A DNA stretch of 64,000 nucleotides, taken from contig NZ_JABXGD010000001.1 in assembly GCF_022627955.1 (NCBI RefSeq), positions 186,001 to 250,000 of the forward strand, given 5' to 3'. The notes beneath the pieces were generated by a model. It had not been told where the DNA came from and did not search any database. It saw only the letters and a program-made list of their open reading frames with translations. The stretch is from Microbacterium sp. C5A9 (lineage in GTDB: Bacteria > Actinomycetota > Actinomycetes > Actinomycetales > Microbacteriaceae). The first letter of the stretch is position 1; each line of letters starts with the position of its first letter. The position numbers and the translations under genes are program-made. Positions 23,547 to 32,782 of this stretch are shown one piece after another.

Positions 23547-26159
23547 TCAGACGATGAGCTCCTGCGCCGCGATGGCCTTCTCGAGGTACGAGGCCGTCGT
23601 GCTCCCGGTCGCCGCGGCGACCGAGCGCGGAGTCCCCTGCGCCACGACCGTCCCTCCGAGGTCTCCGGCGCCTGGGCCCATGTCGATCACCCAGTCGGCC
23701 TGGGCGACCACGCGCATGTCGTGCTCGACCATCACCACCGTGTTGCCGGCGTCCACCAGATGCTGGAGGTGGACGAGCAGTCGATCGGTGTCGGACGGAT
23801 GCAGTCCCGAGGTGGGCTCGTCGAGCAGGTAGAGCGTGTCGCCGTGCTGAGCGCGCCGCAACTCGGAGGCCAGCTTGACGCGCTGCGCCTCGCCGCCCGA
23901 GAGCTCCGTCGCCGACTGACCCAGGGGCAGATACCCGAGTCCCACGTCGAGAAGGGCGTCGAGGTGTCGCGAGACGTCGGCGTCGTCGGCGAAGAGGACG
24001 CGTGCGTCGGTCACGGTCATCGCGAGGACGTCGGCGATCGTATGCCCGAGGAGGTCGATCTCGAGGGTCTCCGGGTTGTATCGGGTGCCGCCGCACGTGC
24101 TGCACGGGGCATGGACGGTGGGGAGGAACAGCAGCTCGACCTCGACCGTGCCCTCGCCCTTGCAGGTGGGGCATCGCCCGCTCGGCAGGTTGAACGAGAA
24201 CCGACTCGCGGCGTATCGCCGCTTGCGCGCCTCCGGCGTCGCGGCGAACAGGGCGCGAACGCGGTCGAAGAGCCCGGTATACGTCGCCACGTTCGATCGG
24301 GACGTGCGGCCGATCGGCTTCTGGCTGACCTGCACGACGCGCCGCACGCGGCCGGCGGGACCGGACGCACGGCCCGTGGTCTCGGCTATGGGCGAGGAGA
24401 ACAGCGGATCCGCTGTCGCGCTGCTCTGCTCGTCGCCGGATGCATCGGCCACCGAGCCGTCCACCTCGCTCGACAGGCTCCTCTGCAGCAGATCGGGCAG
24501 GGCCTGGGTGACGAGAGACGACTTGCCCGACCCGGAGACTCCGGTGACGGCCGTGAGGCATCCGAGGGGGATCGACACCGAGACGTCGCGGAGGTTGTTC
24601 CGCGAGACACCCGTGAGCACGAGCTCGCCGTCGGGCTCGCGAGAGGCGGGCCTCGGTGACGTCGGCTGTTCGGCGCGCAGCTCGTCGGCGAACAGATACC
24701 GCCGGGTCTGGGAGTGCTCTGCCGCTCGGAGCCCGTCGATCGGGCCCGAGTAGACGATCTCGCCCCCGGTGACGCCCGCACCCGGGCCGATGTCGACGAT
24801 CCAGTCCGCGTGTCGGATCACGTCGAGGGAGTGCTCGACGAAGAAGACCGTGTTGCCCGAGTCCCTGAGCGAGCGGAGAATGCGCACGAGTGCTTCGCCG
24901 TCGGCGGGATGAAGACCGGCCGAGGGCTCGTCCAGCACGAACATGACCCCGAACAGCTGGGAGAGCACCTGGGTCGCGAGCCGCATGCGCTGCAGTTCTC
25001 CCGACGAGAGGGTGGGCGTCGAACGATCGAGCGAGAGGTATCCCAGACCGAGTTCAACGATGGGCGAGACCCGATCGCGCAGCTCGTCGACCAGTCGTCG
25101 CGCGGCGAGCTGCTTCTCGGGTGCCAGCGCCTCCGCCGCGGATCCACCGGCACGCACCCCGCCGTCGGACGGGTCGAGTGCCGTCTCGAGCAGAGCCGCG
25201 AGATCGGCGAGCGGCATCCCGGCCATCTCCGTGATGTCGAGACCGGCGAACGTCACGGCGAGCGCCTCCGGCTTCAGCCGGCGTCCCTCGCACAGCGGGC
25301 AGCGGACGCTGACCATGAAGCTCGCCGCCTTGTCGCGCATCTTCGCGCTCTTCGAATTCGCGAAGGTGTTGAGCACGTACTGCCTCACGCCGACGAACGT
25401 GCTCATGTACGACGGCTCGATGCCGGCGGCGACGGCCTTGCGGACCTGCGCCGGGCCGCGGTCGGTGAACACCGGCACCTGAGGGGACTCCTCGGTGTAC
25501 AGCACCCATCGGCGCTGCTCCTCGGGCAGGTCTCGCCAGGGGATGTCGATGTCGTAGCCGAGCGAGATCAGGCTGTCGATGAGCTGCTTGCCGTGCCATG
25601 CCCTCGGCCAGGCGTCGAGCGCCCGGTCGCGGATCGTCAGCGACTCGTCGGGGACCATGAGGTGCTCGGGCACGTCGTACACCTGCCCCAGTCCGTGGCA
25701 CTGCGGGCAGGCGCCCTGCACGGTGTTCGCGGAGAAGTCCTCGGCGAACAGCGGCTGCGCCCCGGGCGGGTACGTGCCGACGCGGGAGAACAGCATGCGC
25801 ACGACGTTGCCGATCGACGTGGCGCTGCCGACGGTCGAGCGCGCGCTGCCGGCGGTGCGCTGCTGGGGGAGGGCGACGGCCGGGGGAAGACCCTCGATGG
25901 CGTCGACGTCGGGGATGTCGACCTGGCTCATCAGACGCCTCGCATAAGGCGCCACGGATTCGAAGTACCGACGCTGGGCTTCGGCGTAGAGGGTGCCGAA
26001 TGCGAGGGAGCTCTTTCCGGAGCCTGAGACTCCCGTGAACGCGACGAGGGCGTCGCGGGGTATCGCGACGTCCACGTCACGAAGGTTGTGCACACGTGCT
26101 CCGGTCACGACGATGGCATTCGACGTGCCGGAGAGCTTCGACGGTGGGGTCCCGCCCAT
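23547..26159 (-). CDS. UvrA-family ABC ATPase, class II UvrA paralogue
   Basis: The product has 870 residues with two ABC cassettes. The first has Walker A GVSGSGKSSLAFG near residue 43, zinc-type cysteine pairs (CPQCHGLG, CPLCEGRRL) and LSSGELQRMRLA. The second has GVSGSGKSSLVTQ, CPTCKGEGTVEVELLFLP, CSTCGGTRYN and LSGGEAQRVKLA with LLDEPTSGLHPSD. It is shorter than canonical UvrA (about 950) and appears to lack the UvrB-interacting region, as in UvrA2-type proteins linked to drug tolerance or alternative damage sensing. The true UvrA is expected elsewhere. The start at 26159 matches the family N-terminus; the frame stays open upstream only by composition. Confidence 0.85.
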   Translation of the reverse strand: MGGTPPSKLSGTSNAIVVTGARVHNLRDVDVAIPRDALVAFTGVSGSGKSSLAFGTLYAEAQRRYFESVAPYARRLMSQVDIPDVDAIEGLPPAVALPQQRTAGSARSTVGSATSIGNVVRMLFSRVGTYPPGAQPLFAEDFSANTVQGACPQCHGLGQVYDVPEHLMVPDESLTIRDRALDAWPRAWHGKQLIDSLISLGYDIDIPWRDLPEEQRRWVLYTEESPQVPVFTDRGPAQVRKAVAAGIEPSYMSTFVGVRQYVLNTFANSKSAKMRDKAASFMVSVRCPLCEGRRLKPEALAVTFAGLDITEMAGMPLADLAALLETALDPSDGGVRAGGSAAEALAPEKQLAARRLVDELRDRVSPIVELGLGYLSLDRSTPTLSSGELQRMRLATQVLSQLFGVMFVLDEPSAGLHPADGEALVRILRSLRDSGNTVFFVEHSLDVIRHADWIVDIGPGAGVTGGEIVYSGPIDGLRAAEHSQTRRYLFADELRAEQPTSPRPASREPDGELVLTGVSRNNLRDVSVSIPLGCLTAVTGVSGSGKSSLVTQALPDLLQRSLSSEVDGSVADASGDEQSSATADPLFSSPIAETTGRASGPAGRVRRVVQVSQKPIGRTSRSNVATYTGLFDRVRALFAATPEARKRRYAASRFSFNLPSGRCPTCKGEGTVEVELLFLPTVHAPCSTCGGTRYNPETLEIDLLGHTIADVLAMTVTDARVLFADDADVSRHLDALLDVGLGYLPLGQSATELSGGEAQRVKLASELRRAQHGDTLYLLDEPTSGLHPSDTDRLLVHLQHLVDAGNTVVMVEHDMRVVAQADWVIDMGPGAGDLGGTVVAQGTPRSVAAATGSTTASYLEKAIAAQELIV

Positions 26160-26354
26160 GATGGACCTCTTCTCGTTGACTCTGCGCCACGCTACCCCGC
26201 ACGTCCGACTTCCTCGGCGTCCTTGACAGCGGCCGGTGCGACCTGATGGGTTCCCGATCTCCACCGCGAGCACCGGAGCGCAGGAGCGGCACGGGGTCTC
26301 CGGCCGGCAAGCGCTATCCTGAACGCGTCCCCTCCCCGCATAGGAGCATCCTTC

Positions 26355-27395
26355 ATGCCCATCGCCGCTGATGACCCCCGCCTGACGTCCCCCTACGAGG
26401 CGTCCCTCACCCGCTACAAGGATGTGCCGTTCCAGCGCGCAGGCTCCAGCGGCGTCCAGCTGCCGAAGGTCTCGCTCGGCCTGTGGCAGAACTTCGGCCG
26501 CGACCGCACCTTCGACAGCCAGCGGGAGATCGTGCTGCACGCGTTCGACCGCGGTGTCGTGCACATCGACCTCGCCAACAACTACGGCCCGCCCTACGGC
26601 TCGGCCGAGTCGACGTTCGGTGCGGTGCTCGACAGCGGCCTGGCCCGCTACCGCGACGAGCTCTTCGTGACGACCAAGGCCGGATACGACATGTGGCCGG
26701 GACCGTTCGGCGACGGCGGATCGCGCAAGTACCTCACCCGCTCGCTCGAGCAGAGCCTCACGCGAATGAACACCGACTACGTCGACGTGTTCTACTCGCA
26801 CCGCCCCGATCCCGAGACGCCTCTCGAGGAGACGGTCACGGCGCTCGCCGACATCGTGCGCAGCGGCAAGGCGCTGTACGTCGGCATCTCGAACTATCCG
26901 GCCGAGCTGGCTCGCCGTGCCTACGAGCTGTTGGCCGATCAGGGCGTGAAGCTGCTGCTGCACCAGCCGCGGTACTCGCTGTTCGACCGCACGCCCGAGG
27001 CAGAGCTGTTCCCGGCGCTGCGCGAGCTCCAGGTCGGCAGCGCGGTGTTCTCGCCCCTCGCCCAGGGCCTTCTGACCGCCAAGTACATCGACGGCGACGT
27101 GCCCGCAGACTCGCGTGCAGCCAACAGTCACTTCCTCAACGGGTCGGCGCTCACCGACAGCTACCTCGAGCGCATCCGCGGCATCGACCGCATCGCCCGG
27201 GACGCCGGCCTCTCGATCCCGCAGCTCGCGATCGCGTGGGTGCTGCGCGATCCGGTGGTGACCACCGCGATCATCGGCGCGTCTCGCACCGGCCAGATCG
27301 ACGACGCCGTCGCCGCGAGCCAGGTCGTGCTCTCGGTCGACGTCATCACCGCTCTCGAGGAGTTCGCGGCGACGCCCGGCGCCACCGTCGTCTGA
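26355..27395 (+). CDS. Aldo/keto reductase, YghZ/YajO-like
   Basis: The product has 346 residues of the aldo/keto reductase barrel. Catalytic residues appear in order: Asp and Tyr in HIDLANNYGPPYG, Lys in VTTKAGY, and His in VFYSHRPD. The NADPH-binding end is AIIGASRTGQIDDAV. The GSAESTFG and DMWPGPFGDGGSRKYL segments match the branch of L-glyceraldehyde-3-phosphate reductases and potassium-channel beta subunits. AGGAG at 26343-26347 provides the ribosome site. It diverges from the UvrA paralogue and has no obvious operon partner. Likely a general aldehyde-detoxifying reductase. Confidence 0.9.
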   Translation: MPIAADDPRLTSPYEASLTRYKDVPFQRAGSSGVQLPKVSLGLWQNFGRDRTFDSQREIVLHAFDRGVVHIDLANNYGPPYGSAESTFGAVLDSGLARYRDELFVTTKAGYDMWPGPFGDGGSRKYLTRSLEQSLTRMNTDYVDVFYSHRPDPETPLEETVTALADIVRSGKALYVGISNYPAELARRAYELLADQGVKLLLHQPRYSLFDRTPEAELFPALRELQVGSAVFSPLAQGLLTAKYIDGDVPADSRAANSHFLNGSALTDSYLERIRGIDRIARDAGLSIPQLAIAWVLRDPVVTTAIIGASRTGQIDDAVAASQVVLSVDVITALEEFAATPGATVV

Positions 27396-27455
27396 CCGCA
27401 GGCGGAGCCCCGGGATCCGACGCCGCATGTCCGAGCCGTCGATAGAGTCGGATGC

Positions 27456-28430
27456 ATGACTGCGACGACGGTGTTGTTCATCGGTGGAACCGGAATCATC
27501 TCCTCGGCGGCGAGTGCGCTCGCCGCATCCCGGGGCATGGAGGTGACGCTGCTGAACCGCGGGCAATCGCGGCGCGAACCCGCCGACGGCGTCGAGGTGC
27601 TGACGGCGGATGTGTCGGATGCCGCAGCCGTCGACGCCGCCCTCGCCGGCCGCGAGTTCGACGTCGTCGCCGACATGATCGCCTTCACGCCCGAGCAGGT
27701 GCAGCGCGACATCGACCGCTTCGAGGGGCGCACGGGACAGTACGTCTTCATCAGCTCGGCATCCGCGTACCAGAAGCCGGTGTCGCGTCTTCCGATCACC
27801 GAGTCGACGCCGCTGCGGAACCCGCACTGGCAGTACTCGCGCGACAAGATCGCCTGCGAGGATCTGCTCACCGCGGCGTATCGCGATCGCGGATTCCCCG
27901 TCACGGTGCTGCGTCCCTCGCACACCTACGACAGGTGGACGATCCCGGCATTCGGCGGGTGGACGGCGATCGACCGCATCCGCCGCGGCGAGGAGATCAT
28001 CGTGCACGGCGACGGCACGTCGCTGTGGACGCTCACCCATGCGAACGACTTCGCGGTGGGGTTCGCCGGCCTGCTCGGCAACCCCCTCGCCTACGGCGAC
28101 ACGTTCCAGATCACGAGCGATTTCGTCTACACCTGGAACGAGATCTACTCGATCCTCGGACGTGCCGCGGGCGCTGAGCCGAAGATCCGGTACGCGACGA
28201 GTGCGGCGATCGAGGATGCCGCGCCCGAGCGGGCCGGTCAGCTCACGGGCGACATGGCGCACTCGGTCGTCTTCGACAACACGAAGATCCGTCGCCTCGT
28301 GCCCGACTTCGCCCCGGTCGTGCCGCTGCACACCGCCGCACGCGAGATCATCGACTGGCACGACGCGCAGCCCGAGCTGCAGCGCGTCGATCCGGCGATG
28401 AACGCCCTGTTCGACCGGCTTCTCCGCTGA
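27456..28430 (+). CDS. NAD-dependent epimerase/dehydratase family protein
   Basis: The product has 324 residues. It has an extended SDR fold with the N-terminal TVLFIGGTGIISSAAS, an active-site-like FISSASAYQK and a YSRDKIACE segment corresponding to YxxxK. The family includes nucleotide-sugar epimerases and RNA-binding CSP41-like proteins. TAGAGT at 27443-27448, seven bases before the ATG, with no ribosome site, suggests a leaderless message. It lies 60 bases after the aldo/keto reductase. The substrate cannot be inferred. Confidence 0.8.
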   Translation: MTATTVLFIGGTGIISSAASALAASRGMEVTLLNRGQSRREPADGVEVLTADVSDAAAVDAALAGREFDVVADMIAFTPEQVQRDIDRFEGRTGQYVFISSASAYQKPVSRLPITESTPLRNPHWQYSRDKIACEDLLTAAYRDRGFPVTVLRPSHTYDRWTIPAFGGWTAIDRIRRGEEIIVHGDGTSLWTLTHANDFAVGFAGLLGNPLAYGDTFQITSDFVYTWNEIYSILGRAAGAEPKIRYATSAAIEDAAPERAGQLTGDMAHSVVFDNTKIRRLVPDFAPVVPLHTAAREIIDWHDAQPELQRVDPAMNALFDRLLR

Positions 28431-28439
28431 CGGCTCCGC

Positions 28440-28835
28440 TCAGCCTGCGGCCAGCACGGCGAGCACGTTGCCCGCGGGGTCGCGGAACCAGGCGATGTCG
28501 GGGCCGCGATCCGGACCTCCGTGCAGGATGCCCTTGTCGTCGGTCGCGAACTCCGAGTCGTCGTAGATCTTGGTCACCACGCCGCGACCGTTGAGGTCGT
28601 CGACGGCCGCGTCGACGTCGTCGACGGGGAAGTTCAGGATCGTGAAGCTGGCGGGTTCGTGATTCGGCTTGGCGTACACGAGGACCGACCCGCCGTCGGG
28701 CAGATGGATATCGAGGAAGCCCATGGCATTGGTCGTGACGTCCAGCCCGAGGGTGTCGCCGTAGAAGGAGCGGGCGGCGTCGATGTCGTCGACGCTGAAT
28801 CCGCTGAACGCGTGGGTGGTCTGAAAAGCGGTCAT
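28440..28835 (-). CDS. VOC (glyoxalase/bleomycin resistance) family protein
   Basis: The product has 131 residues with the paired beta-alpha-beta-beta-beta units of the vicinal oxygen chelate fold: FSGFSVDDIDAARSFYGDTLGL at the N-terminus and FPVDDVDAAVDDLNGRGV in the second half, ending AWFRDPAGNVLAVL. Members are metal-dependent dioxygenases, isomerases or drug-binding proteins. It is convergent with the epimerase gene, nine bases away. Specific function unknown. Confidence 0.85.
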   Translation of the reverse strand: MTAFQTTHAFSGFSVDDIDAARSFYGDTLGLDVTTNAMGFLDIHLPDGGSVLVYAKPNHEPASFTILNFPVDDVDAAVDDLNGRGVVTKIYDDSEFATDDKGILHGGPDRGPDIAWFRDPAGNVLAVLAAG

Positions 28836-28875
28836 GCGTTCAGCATGCGCCGGTGGCGACGTGCTGTCCAGGCCC

Positions 28876-29811
28876 TCAGGGGTGCACCTGGTTCACCAGC
28901 GGGTCACCCGCGGCGAGGCGTGCGGCGTTCGCATCGATGAGGGCGCCGGCGCCGATCGGCCGGTTGCCGGCGACGTGCGGGGTGAGGATCAGGTTCGGAG
29001 CATCCCAGAGCGGATCGGATGCCGGGAGCGGCTCGGAGGTCGTGACATCGATCGCGGCCGCCCGCAGTCGTCCCGACTCGAGCGCGTCGATCAGCGCACG
29101 CTCGTCGACGGTCGCACCGCGGCCGACGTTCACGAAGACCGCGCCCGGAGTGAGCGCGGAGAAGATCGCCGAGTCGAACAGATCGGTCGTCGCCTCGGTC
29201 GCGGGAAGGATCGACACGAGCACGTCGGTGTCGGCGAGCACGTCCGCCGCGTCGGCGTCCGCGTGCACCGGGTACCCCGACCGGGTGCCGGCCGAGCGTG
29301 CGATGCCCCGCACGTCGGCGCCGAGAGCGGTGAGCAGGGGAGCGAGGGTCGCCGCGATCGACCCGAAGCCCCAAATCGTCACGCGGGCATCGGCCAGCGT
29401 GTAGTCGCGCTGCGAGTCGCGGGCGCTCTGCACGTCGTTGAAGTCCTCGTCCCAGCGATGCTCGAGCTGTGCGTCACGCAGCCGGTCGAGGCGGCGCACC
29501 GCGCTCAGGATCAGCGCGAGCGCGTGCTCGGCGACGGGCCCGTCGTGCAGAGACCGGCCGGAGCAGATCCGCACCTCGTCGGAGAACCCGGCGTTCAGCA
29601 CGACATCCGCGCCCGACGCGAGCGCCTGCACCAATCGCAGGTCGGTCAGGTATCCGGCGGCGTCCTGCAGCCAGGATGCGCTGTTGTGCCACACGACCAG
29701 CATCTGGGCGTCGCGGTGCTCGACGGGGATCTCGGAGCGGATGTCGTACACGACGACCTCGGCGTCGGCGGAGACCTGCAGGGCGATGGTGTCGGGGATC
29801 AGGATCTTCAT
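28876..29811 (-). CDS. D-isomer-specific 2-hydroxyacid dehydrogenase
   Basis: The product has 311 residues. The NAD-binding fingerprint is [19 protein letters not shown], the catalytic region includes [20 protein letters not shown] and the acid-base His is in [12 protein letters not shown]. It would interconvert a 2-oxo acid and a D-2-hydroxy acid, or act on a phosphoglycerate-like substrate. It starts 12 bases downstream of the LacI gene end in the same direction, so both are probably one unit, divergent from the Gfo-cupin-Gfo operon. It probably contributes to the same sugar-acid pathway. Confidence 0.85.
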   Translation of the reverse strand: MKILIPDTIALQVSADAEVVVYDIRSEIPVEHRDAQMLVVWHNSASWLQDAAGYLTDLRLVQALASGADVVLNAGFSDEVRICSGRSLHDGPVAEHALALILSAVRRLDRLRDAQLEHRWDEDFNDVQSARDSQRDYTLADARVTIWGFGSIAATLAPLLTALGADVRGIARSAGTRSGYPVHADADAADVLADTDVLVSILPATEATTDLFDSAIFSALTPGAVFVNVGRGATVDERALIDALESGRLRAAAIDVTTSEPLPASDPLWDAPNLILTPHVAGNRPIGAGALIDANAARLAAGDPLVNQVHP

Positions 29812-29823
29812 GGTTCCTCCACG

Positions 29824-30828
29824 CTACTCACTGGGCTGGGGTGAGTCGGTCGACTCGCGCCACACCACCGTGAGCAGATCGTCGGGTCGCGCGGGCGCCT
29901 CGGTGCCCCGCACGGCAGCCATCAGGCGCTGCATCGAATGAGCTCCGAGCCGCTCGCGATCCTGCGACACGGTCGTCAGCGACGGCACCAGGAACGCGCT
30001 CTGGTAGTGATCGTCCCACCCGGTCACGGCGACCTCGGCGGGCAGACGCCATCCGCGGCGGGTGGCCGCACGGATCGCGCCCGTCGCGACGAGATCGTTG
30101 GCGGCGATCACGGCGAGCGGGGGCGCGTCCGACGGCAGCGCGTCGATCGCATCCGCTCCCGAGTCGCCGCTCCAGTCGCCGTCGACCACGCCGATCGACT
30201 CCAGTCCGAGACGGGAGACGGCGTCGAGGTAGGCCTGTCTGCGCGATCGCGCGGAGGGGAAGTCCGCGGGGCCGGCGATGTGCAGGAACCGGCGGTGTCC
30301 CTGGGCGGCGAGGCGCTCGATCATCTCGACGATCGGACGGGAGTCGGTGAACGCCCCCGTCATATGCATCGCGTCGTCGAACTCGGCGACCGAGAGCACC
30401 ACCGGGCCGCCGGTGCTGTCGCCGGCTCCGCCGTCGAGGGTCGGGAGCGGGGTGAACGAGAGGATGCCCTCGTACTGCCCCGAATCGACGAGCTCGGCGA
30501 GTCTCTCGTCACGCGCGCCCGATTCATCCGGCAGGCTGACGACCTCGACCACGTAGCCTTCGTCGCGCGCGGCGGCGATCGCCCCCGACAGCAGCGTGAG
30601 CGGGTTCATCGTCGCGATCGGCACGACCACCGCGAGGCGTCCGGTGCGCTGGGTGCGCATGGATCGCGCGGCGAGGTTCGGCCGGTAGTGCAGTTCTGAC
30701 GCGGCGCGCAGAACCCTCTCACGGGTGGCGTCCGAGATGCCGGGCCGGCCCGTGAAGACGAACGACACCGTCGACTGCGACACCCCGGCGAGGTGCGCGA
30801 CGTCGTGACTGGTGGGACGTTTCTCCAC
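29824..30828 (-). CDS. LacI-family transcriptional regulator
   Basis: The product has 334 residues with the N-terminal HTH (TSHDVAHLAGVSQSTVSFVFTG), the hinge region (RPNLAARSMRTQ) and an effector domain containing VIAANDLVATGAIRA and VTGWDDHYQSAFLVPSLTTV. It is divergent from the Gfo-cupin-Gfo operon. The shared gap contains a striking set of TAGTA/TACTA elements that is the likely binding site. The ligand is unknown. Confidence 0.9.
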   Translation of the reverse strand: MEKRPTSHDVAHLAGVSQSTVSFVFTGRPGISDATRERVLRAASELHYRPNLAARSMRTQRTGRLAVVVPIATMNPLTLLSGAIAAARDEGYVVEVVSLPDESGARDERLAELVDSGQYEGILSFTPLPTLDGGAGDSTGGPVVLSVAEFDDAMHMTGAFTDSRPIVEMIERLAAQGHRRFLHIAGPADFPSARSRRQAYLDAVSRLGLESIGVVDGDWSGDSGADAIDALPSDAPPLAVIAANDLVATGAIRAATRRGWRLPAEVAVTGWDDHYQSAFLVPSLTTVSQDRERLGAHSMQRLMAAVRGTEAPARPDDLLTVVWRESTDSPQPSE

Positions 30829-30846
30829 GGCGGATCCTCTCGGGGG

Positions 30847-30903
30847 TTGACGGGACGGGTGTGCCTCTCGATAGTATCTACTACGTCTTAGTAATACGTA
30901 GTA
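30847..30903 (+). promoter_or_regulatory. Promoter with TACTACGT/ACGTAGTA inverted repeat
   Basis: A perfect 8-base inverted repeat, TACTACGT (30879-30886) and ACGTAGTA (30896-30903), has a 9-base spacer. TAGTA/TACTA units recur at 30872, 30879, 30889 and 30899, close to one helical turn apart. A -35 TTGACG (30847-30852) and a -10 TAGTAT (30872-30877) with a 19-base spacer lie just upstream. This is a probable operator for the divergent LacI protein. Confidence 0.55.
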
Positions 30904-30926
30904 ACGCTCAAGGAGGAGTACGCGAC

Positions 30927-32057
30927 ATGCTCAGGATCGGGATCATCGGCACCGGCGGCATCGCCGATGCGCACATCGAGGGATATCTCGCATTCCCGGC
31001 GGAATGCGAGATCACGGCCCTGGCCGATGTGGTGCCCGGCAAGGCGGCGCAGAAGGCCGATGCGTTCGCGCTCGCCGGTGTCGCGGCCTTCGACGACCCG
31101 CTGGCGATGATCTCGTCGGGGCTGGTCGATCTCGTGAGCATCGCGACCCCGCCGTCGACGCACGCCGCTCTCGCGATCGCCGCACTTGACGCGGGGGTGC
31201 ACGCGCTGGTGGAGAAGCCCATGGCGCCGTCGCTCGAGGAGTGCGATGCGATGCTCGCGGCGCAGGAGCGCTCCGGCAGGGTCCTGTCCGTCGTCGCCCA
31301 GAATCGCTTCCGCGATGACCTGGCGACGCTCAAAGAGGTCGTCGACTCCGGGCTGCTCGGGTCGATCTCGCACGTCCGGGTCGATTCCGCGTGGTGGCGA
31401 GGGCTGCCCTACTACGACCTCTGGTGGCGAGGAACGTGGGAGAAGGAGGGCGGCGGCTGCACTCTGAATCACGCCATCCACCACATCGATCTGCTGCTGT
31501 GGCTGCTCGGCAGTCCCACCGAGATCACCGCCATGCTCGCCAACGCGCAGCACGACAACGCCGAGGTCGAGGACCTCTCGGTCGCGGTGTTCCGCTACGA
31601 CCGCGGGCTCGCCCAGCTGACCAGCTCGGTCGTGCACCACGGCCAGGAGCAGGCGATCGTGATCCAGGGTGCGAACGCGCGGGTGTCCCAGCCGTTCTCC
31701 GTCGTCGCCGAGCGCACCCGTCCCGACGGCTTCCCGGAAGAGGGCGGTGCCCCCGACGTCGTCGCGCGCATCCACGAGCTGGTCGCCTCGCGCACGCCGC
31801 TCGCGCACCTCGGGCATGAGGGCCAGATCGGCGATCTGCTGAACGCGATCCGCGACGGCCGCCCGCCGATCGCGGGAGGACAGGACGGGCGGAACGCCGT
31901 CGAGGTGGTCACCGCCATCTACAAAGCGGGCTTCGAGCGTCAGTTCGTGTCTCTGCCGATCGCGGCATCCGACCCCTACTACCGCGCCGGCCAGCTGGTC
32001 GCGAACGCGCCGCATTTCTTCGAGAAGACGGCGTCGCTGGTCGAGGCGGCATCGTGA
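30927..32057 (+). CDS. Gfo/Idh/MocA-family oxidoreductase
   Basis: The product has 376 residues with the Rossmann start LRIGIIGTGGIADAHIEGY, the catalytic EKP (HALVEKPMAPS) and GGGCTLNHAIHHIDLL in the C-terminal domain. AGGAGGAG at 30911-30918 is a near-perfect ribosome site eight bases before the ATG, which decides the start. The gene opens an operon with a cupin protein and a second, distinct Gfo/Idh/MocA enzyme, all overlapping. Two such oxidoreductases with a cupin suggest stepwise oxidation or isomerisation of one sugar or inositol-like substrate. Controlled by the LacI gene at 29824 by inference. Confidence 0.88.
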   Translation: MLRIGIIGTGGIADAHIEGYLAFPAECEITALADVVPGKAAQKADAFALAGVAAFDDPLAMISSGLVDLVSIATPPSTHAALAIAALDAGVHALVEKPMAPSLEECDAMLAAQERSGRVLSVVAQNRFRDDLATLKEVVDSGLLGSISHVRVDSAWWRGLPYYDLWWRGTWEKEGGGCTLNHAIHHIDLLLWLLGSPTEITAMLANAQHDNAEVEDLSVAVFRYDRGLAQLTSSVVHHGQEQAIVIQGANARVSQPFSVVAERTRPDGFPEEGGAPDVVARIHELVASRTPLAHLGHEGQIGDLLNAIRDGRPPIAGGQDGRNAVEVVTAIYKAGFERQFVSLPIAASDPYYRAGQLVANAPHFFEKTASLVEAAS

Positions 32058-32782
32058 CCGCCTCCTCCTTCCCCGGCGGAACCTCGCTGTCACACCTCGA
32101 CGTCTACACGGATGCCGCTCCCGACGGCGTCTGCGGAGGCAGTCCGCACATGCACCTCGTGTCGACCGAGGCATACATCGTGATCTCCGGAGACGGCGCC
32201 CTCCAGACGATCGACGGCGACGGCTACCGCGAGACCCCGTTGTCGGCGGGGTCGGTCGTCTGGTTCACGCCAGGCACGATCCATCGGGCCGTGAACCGCG
32301 GCGACCTCCGCGTGGTCGTGCTGATGAGCAACGCCGGGCTGCCCGAGGCGGGGGATGCCGTGATGACCTTCCCCGCCGAGGTCGTGGCCGATGCCGATGC
32401 CTACGCCGCCGCCGCCACGCTGGGCGACGACGCCGGTCGTGCCGCCCGTGCCGCCCGACGCCGCGACCTCGCCGTGACCGGGTTCGAGACGCTGCGCGAT
32501 GCGGTCGTCGCCGGCGACCCCACCGCGCTCGACGCCTTCCGCACGGCGGCCGGTGCGCTCGTGCGCGACCGGGCGCAGGCCTGGGGCGACCTGGTGCGTG
32601 AGCGTCCGCTCGCTCAGGCCCGGCAGTCGCTCGCGCTCGCCGACGCCGTGGCATCCGGCTCGGTGTCGCACCTCGCGGATGCCCGCCTCCACCAGGCCGT
32701 ACCCTCGGTGGGGGACCGCGGTTTCGGCATGTGCGGACGCCTGCGTACCTACGACGTGACCGACGAGGAGAACGACCGATGA
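32054..32782 (+). CDS. Cupin-domain protein
   Basis: The product has 242 residues, starting at GTG 32054 that overlaps the previous stop (GTGA). The N-terminal half is a single cupin barrel with metal-ligand-like residues: HMHLVSTEAYIVISGDG for the first motif and PGTIHRAVN for the second. The C-terminal half (about residues 125-242) is helical and unlike other cupins I know. Cupins in sugar operons act as isomerases, lyases or sensors. The next gene starts inside its stop codon (ATGA). The precise reaction is unknown. Confidence 0.75.
   Translation: MTASSFPGGTSLSHLDVYTDAAPDGVCGGSPHMHLVSTEAYIVISGDGALQTIDGDGYRETPLSAGSVVWFTPGTIHRAVNRGDLRVVVLMSNAGLPEAGDAVMTFPAEVVADADAYAAAATLGDDAGRAARAARRRDLAVTGFETLRDAVVAGDPTALDAFRTAAGALVRDRAQAWGDLVRERPLAQARQSLALADAVASGSVSHLADARLHQAVPSVGDRGFGMCGRLRTYDVTDEENDR

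Noticed and set aside
26160..28361. A very long open frame continuing upstream of the UvrA paralogue
   Set aside because: It is antisense to the aldo/keto reductase and epimerase genes, has low-complexity Arg/His/Asp-rich composition and lacks family motifs. High GC content keeps such frames open.
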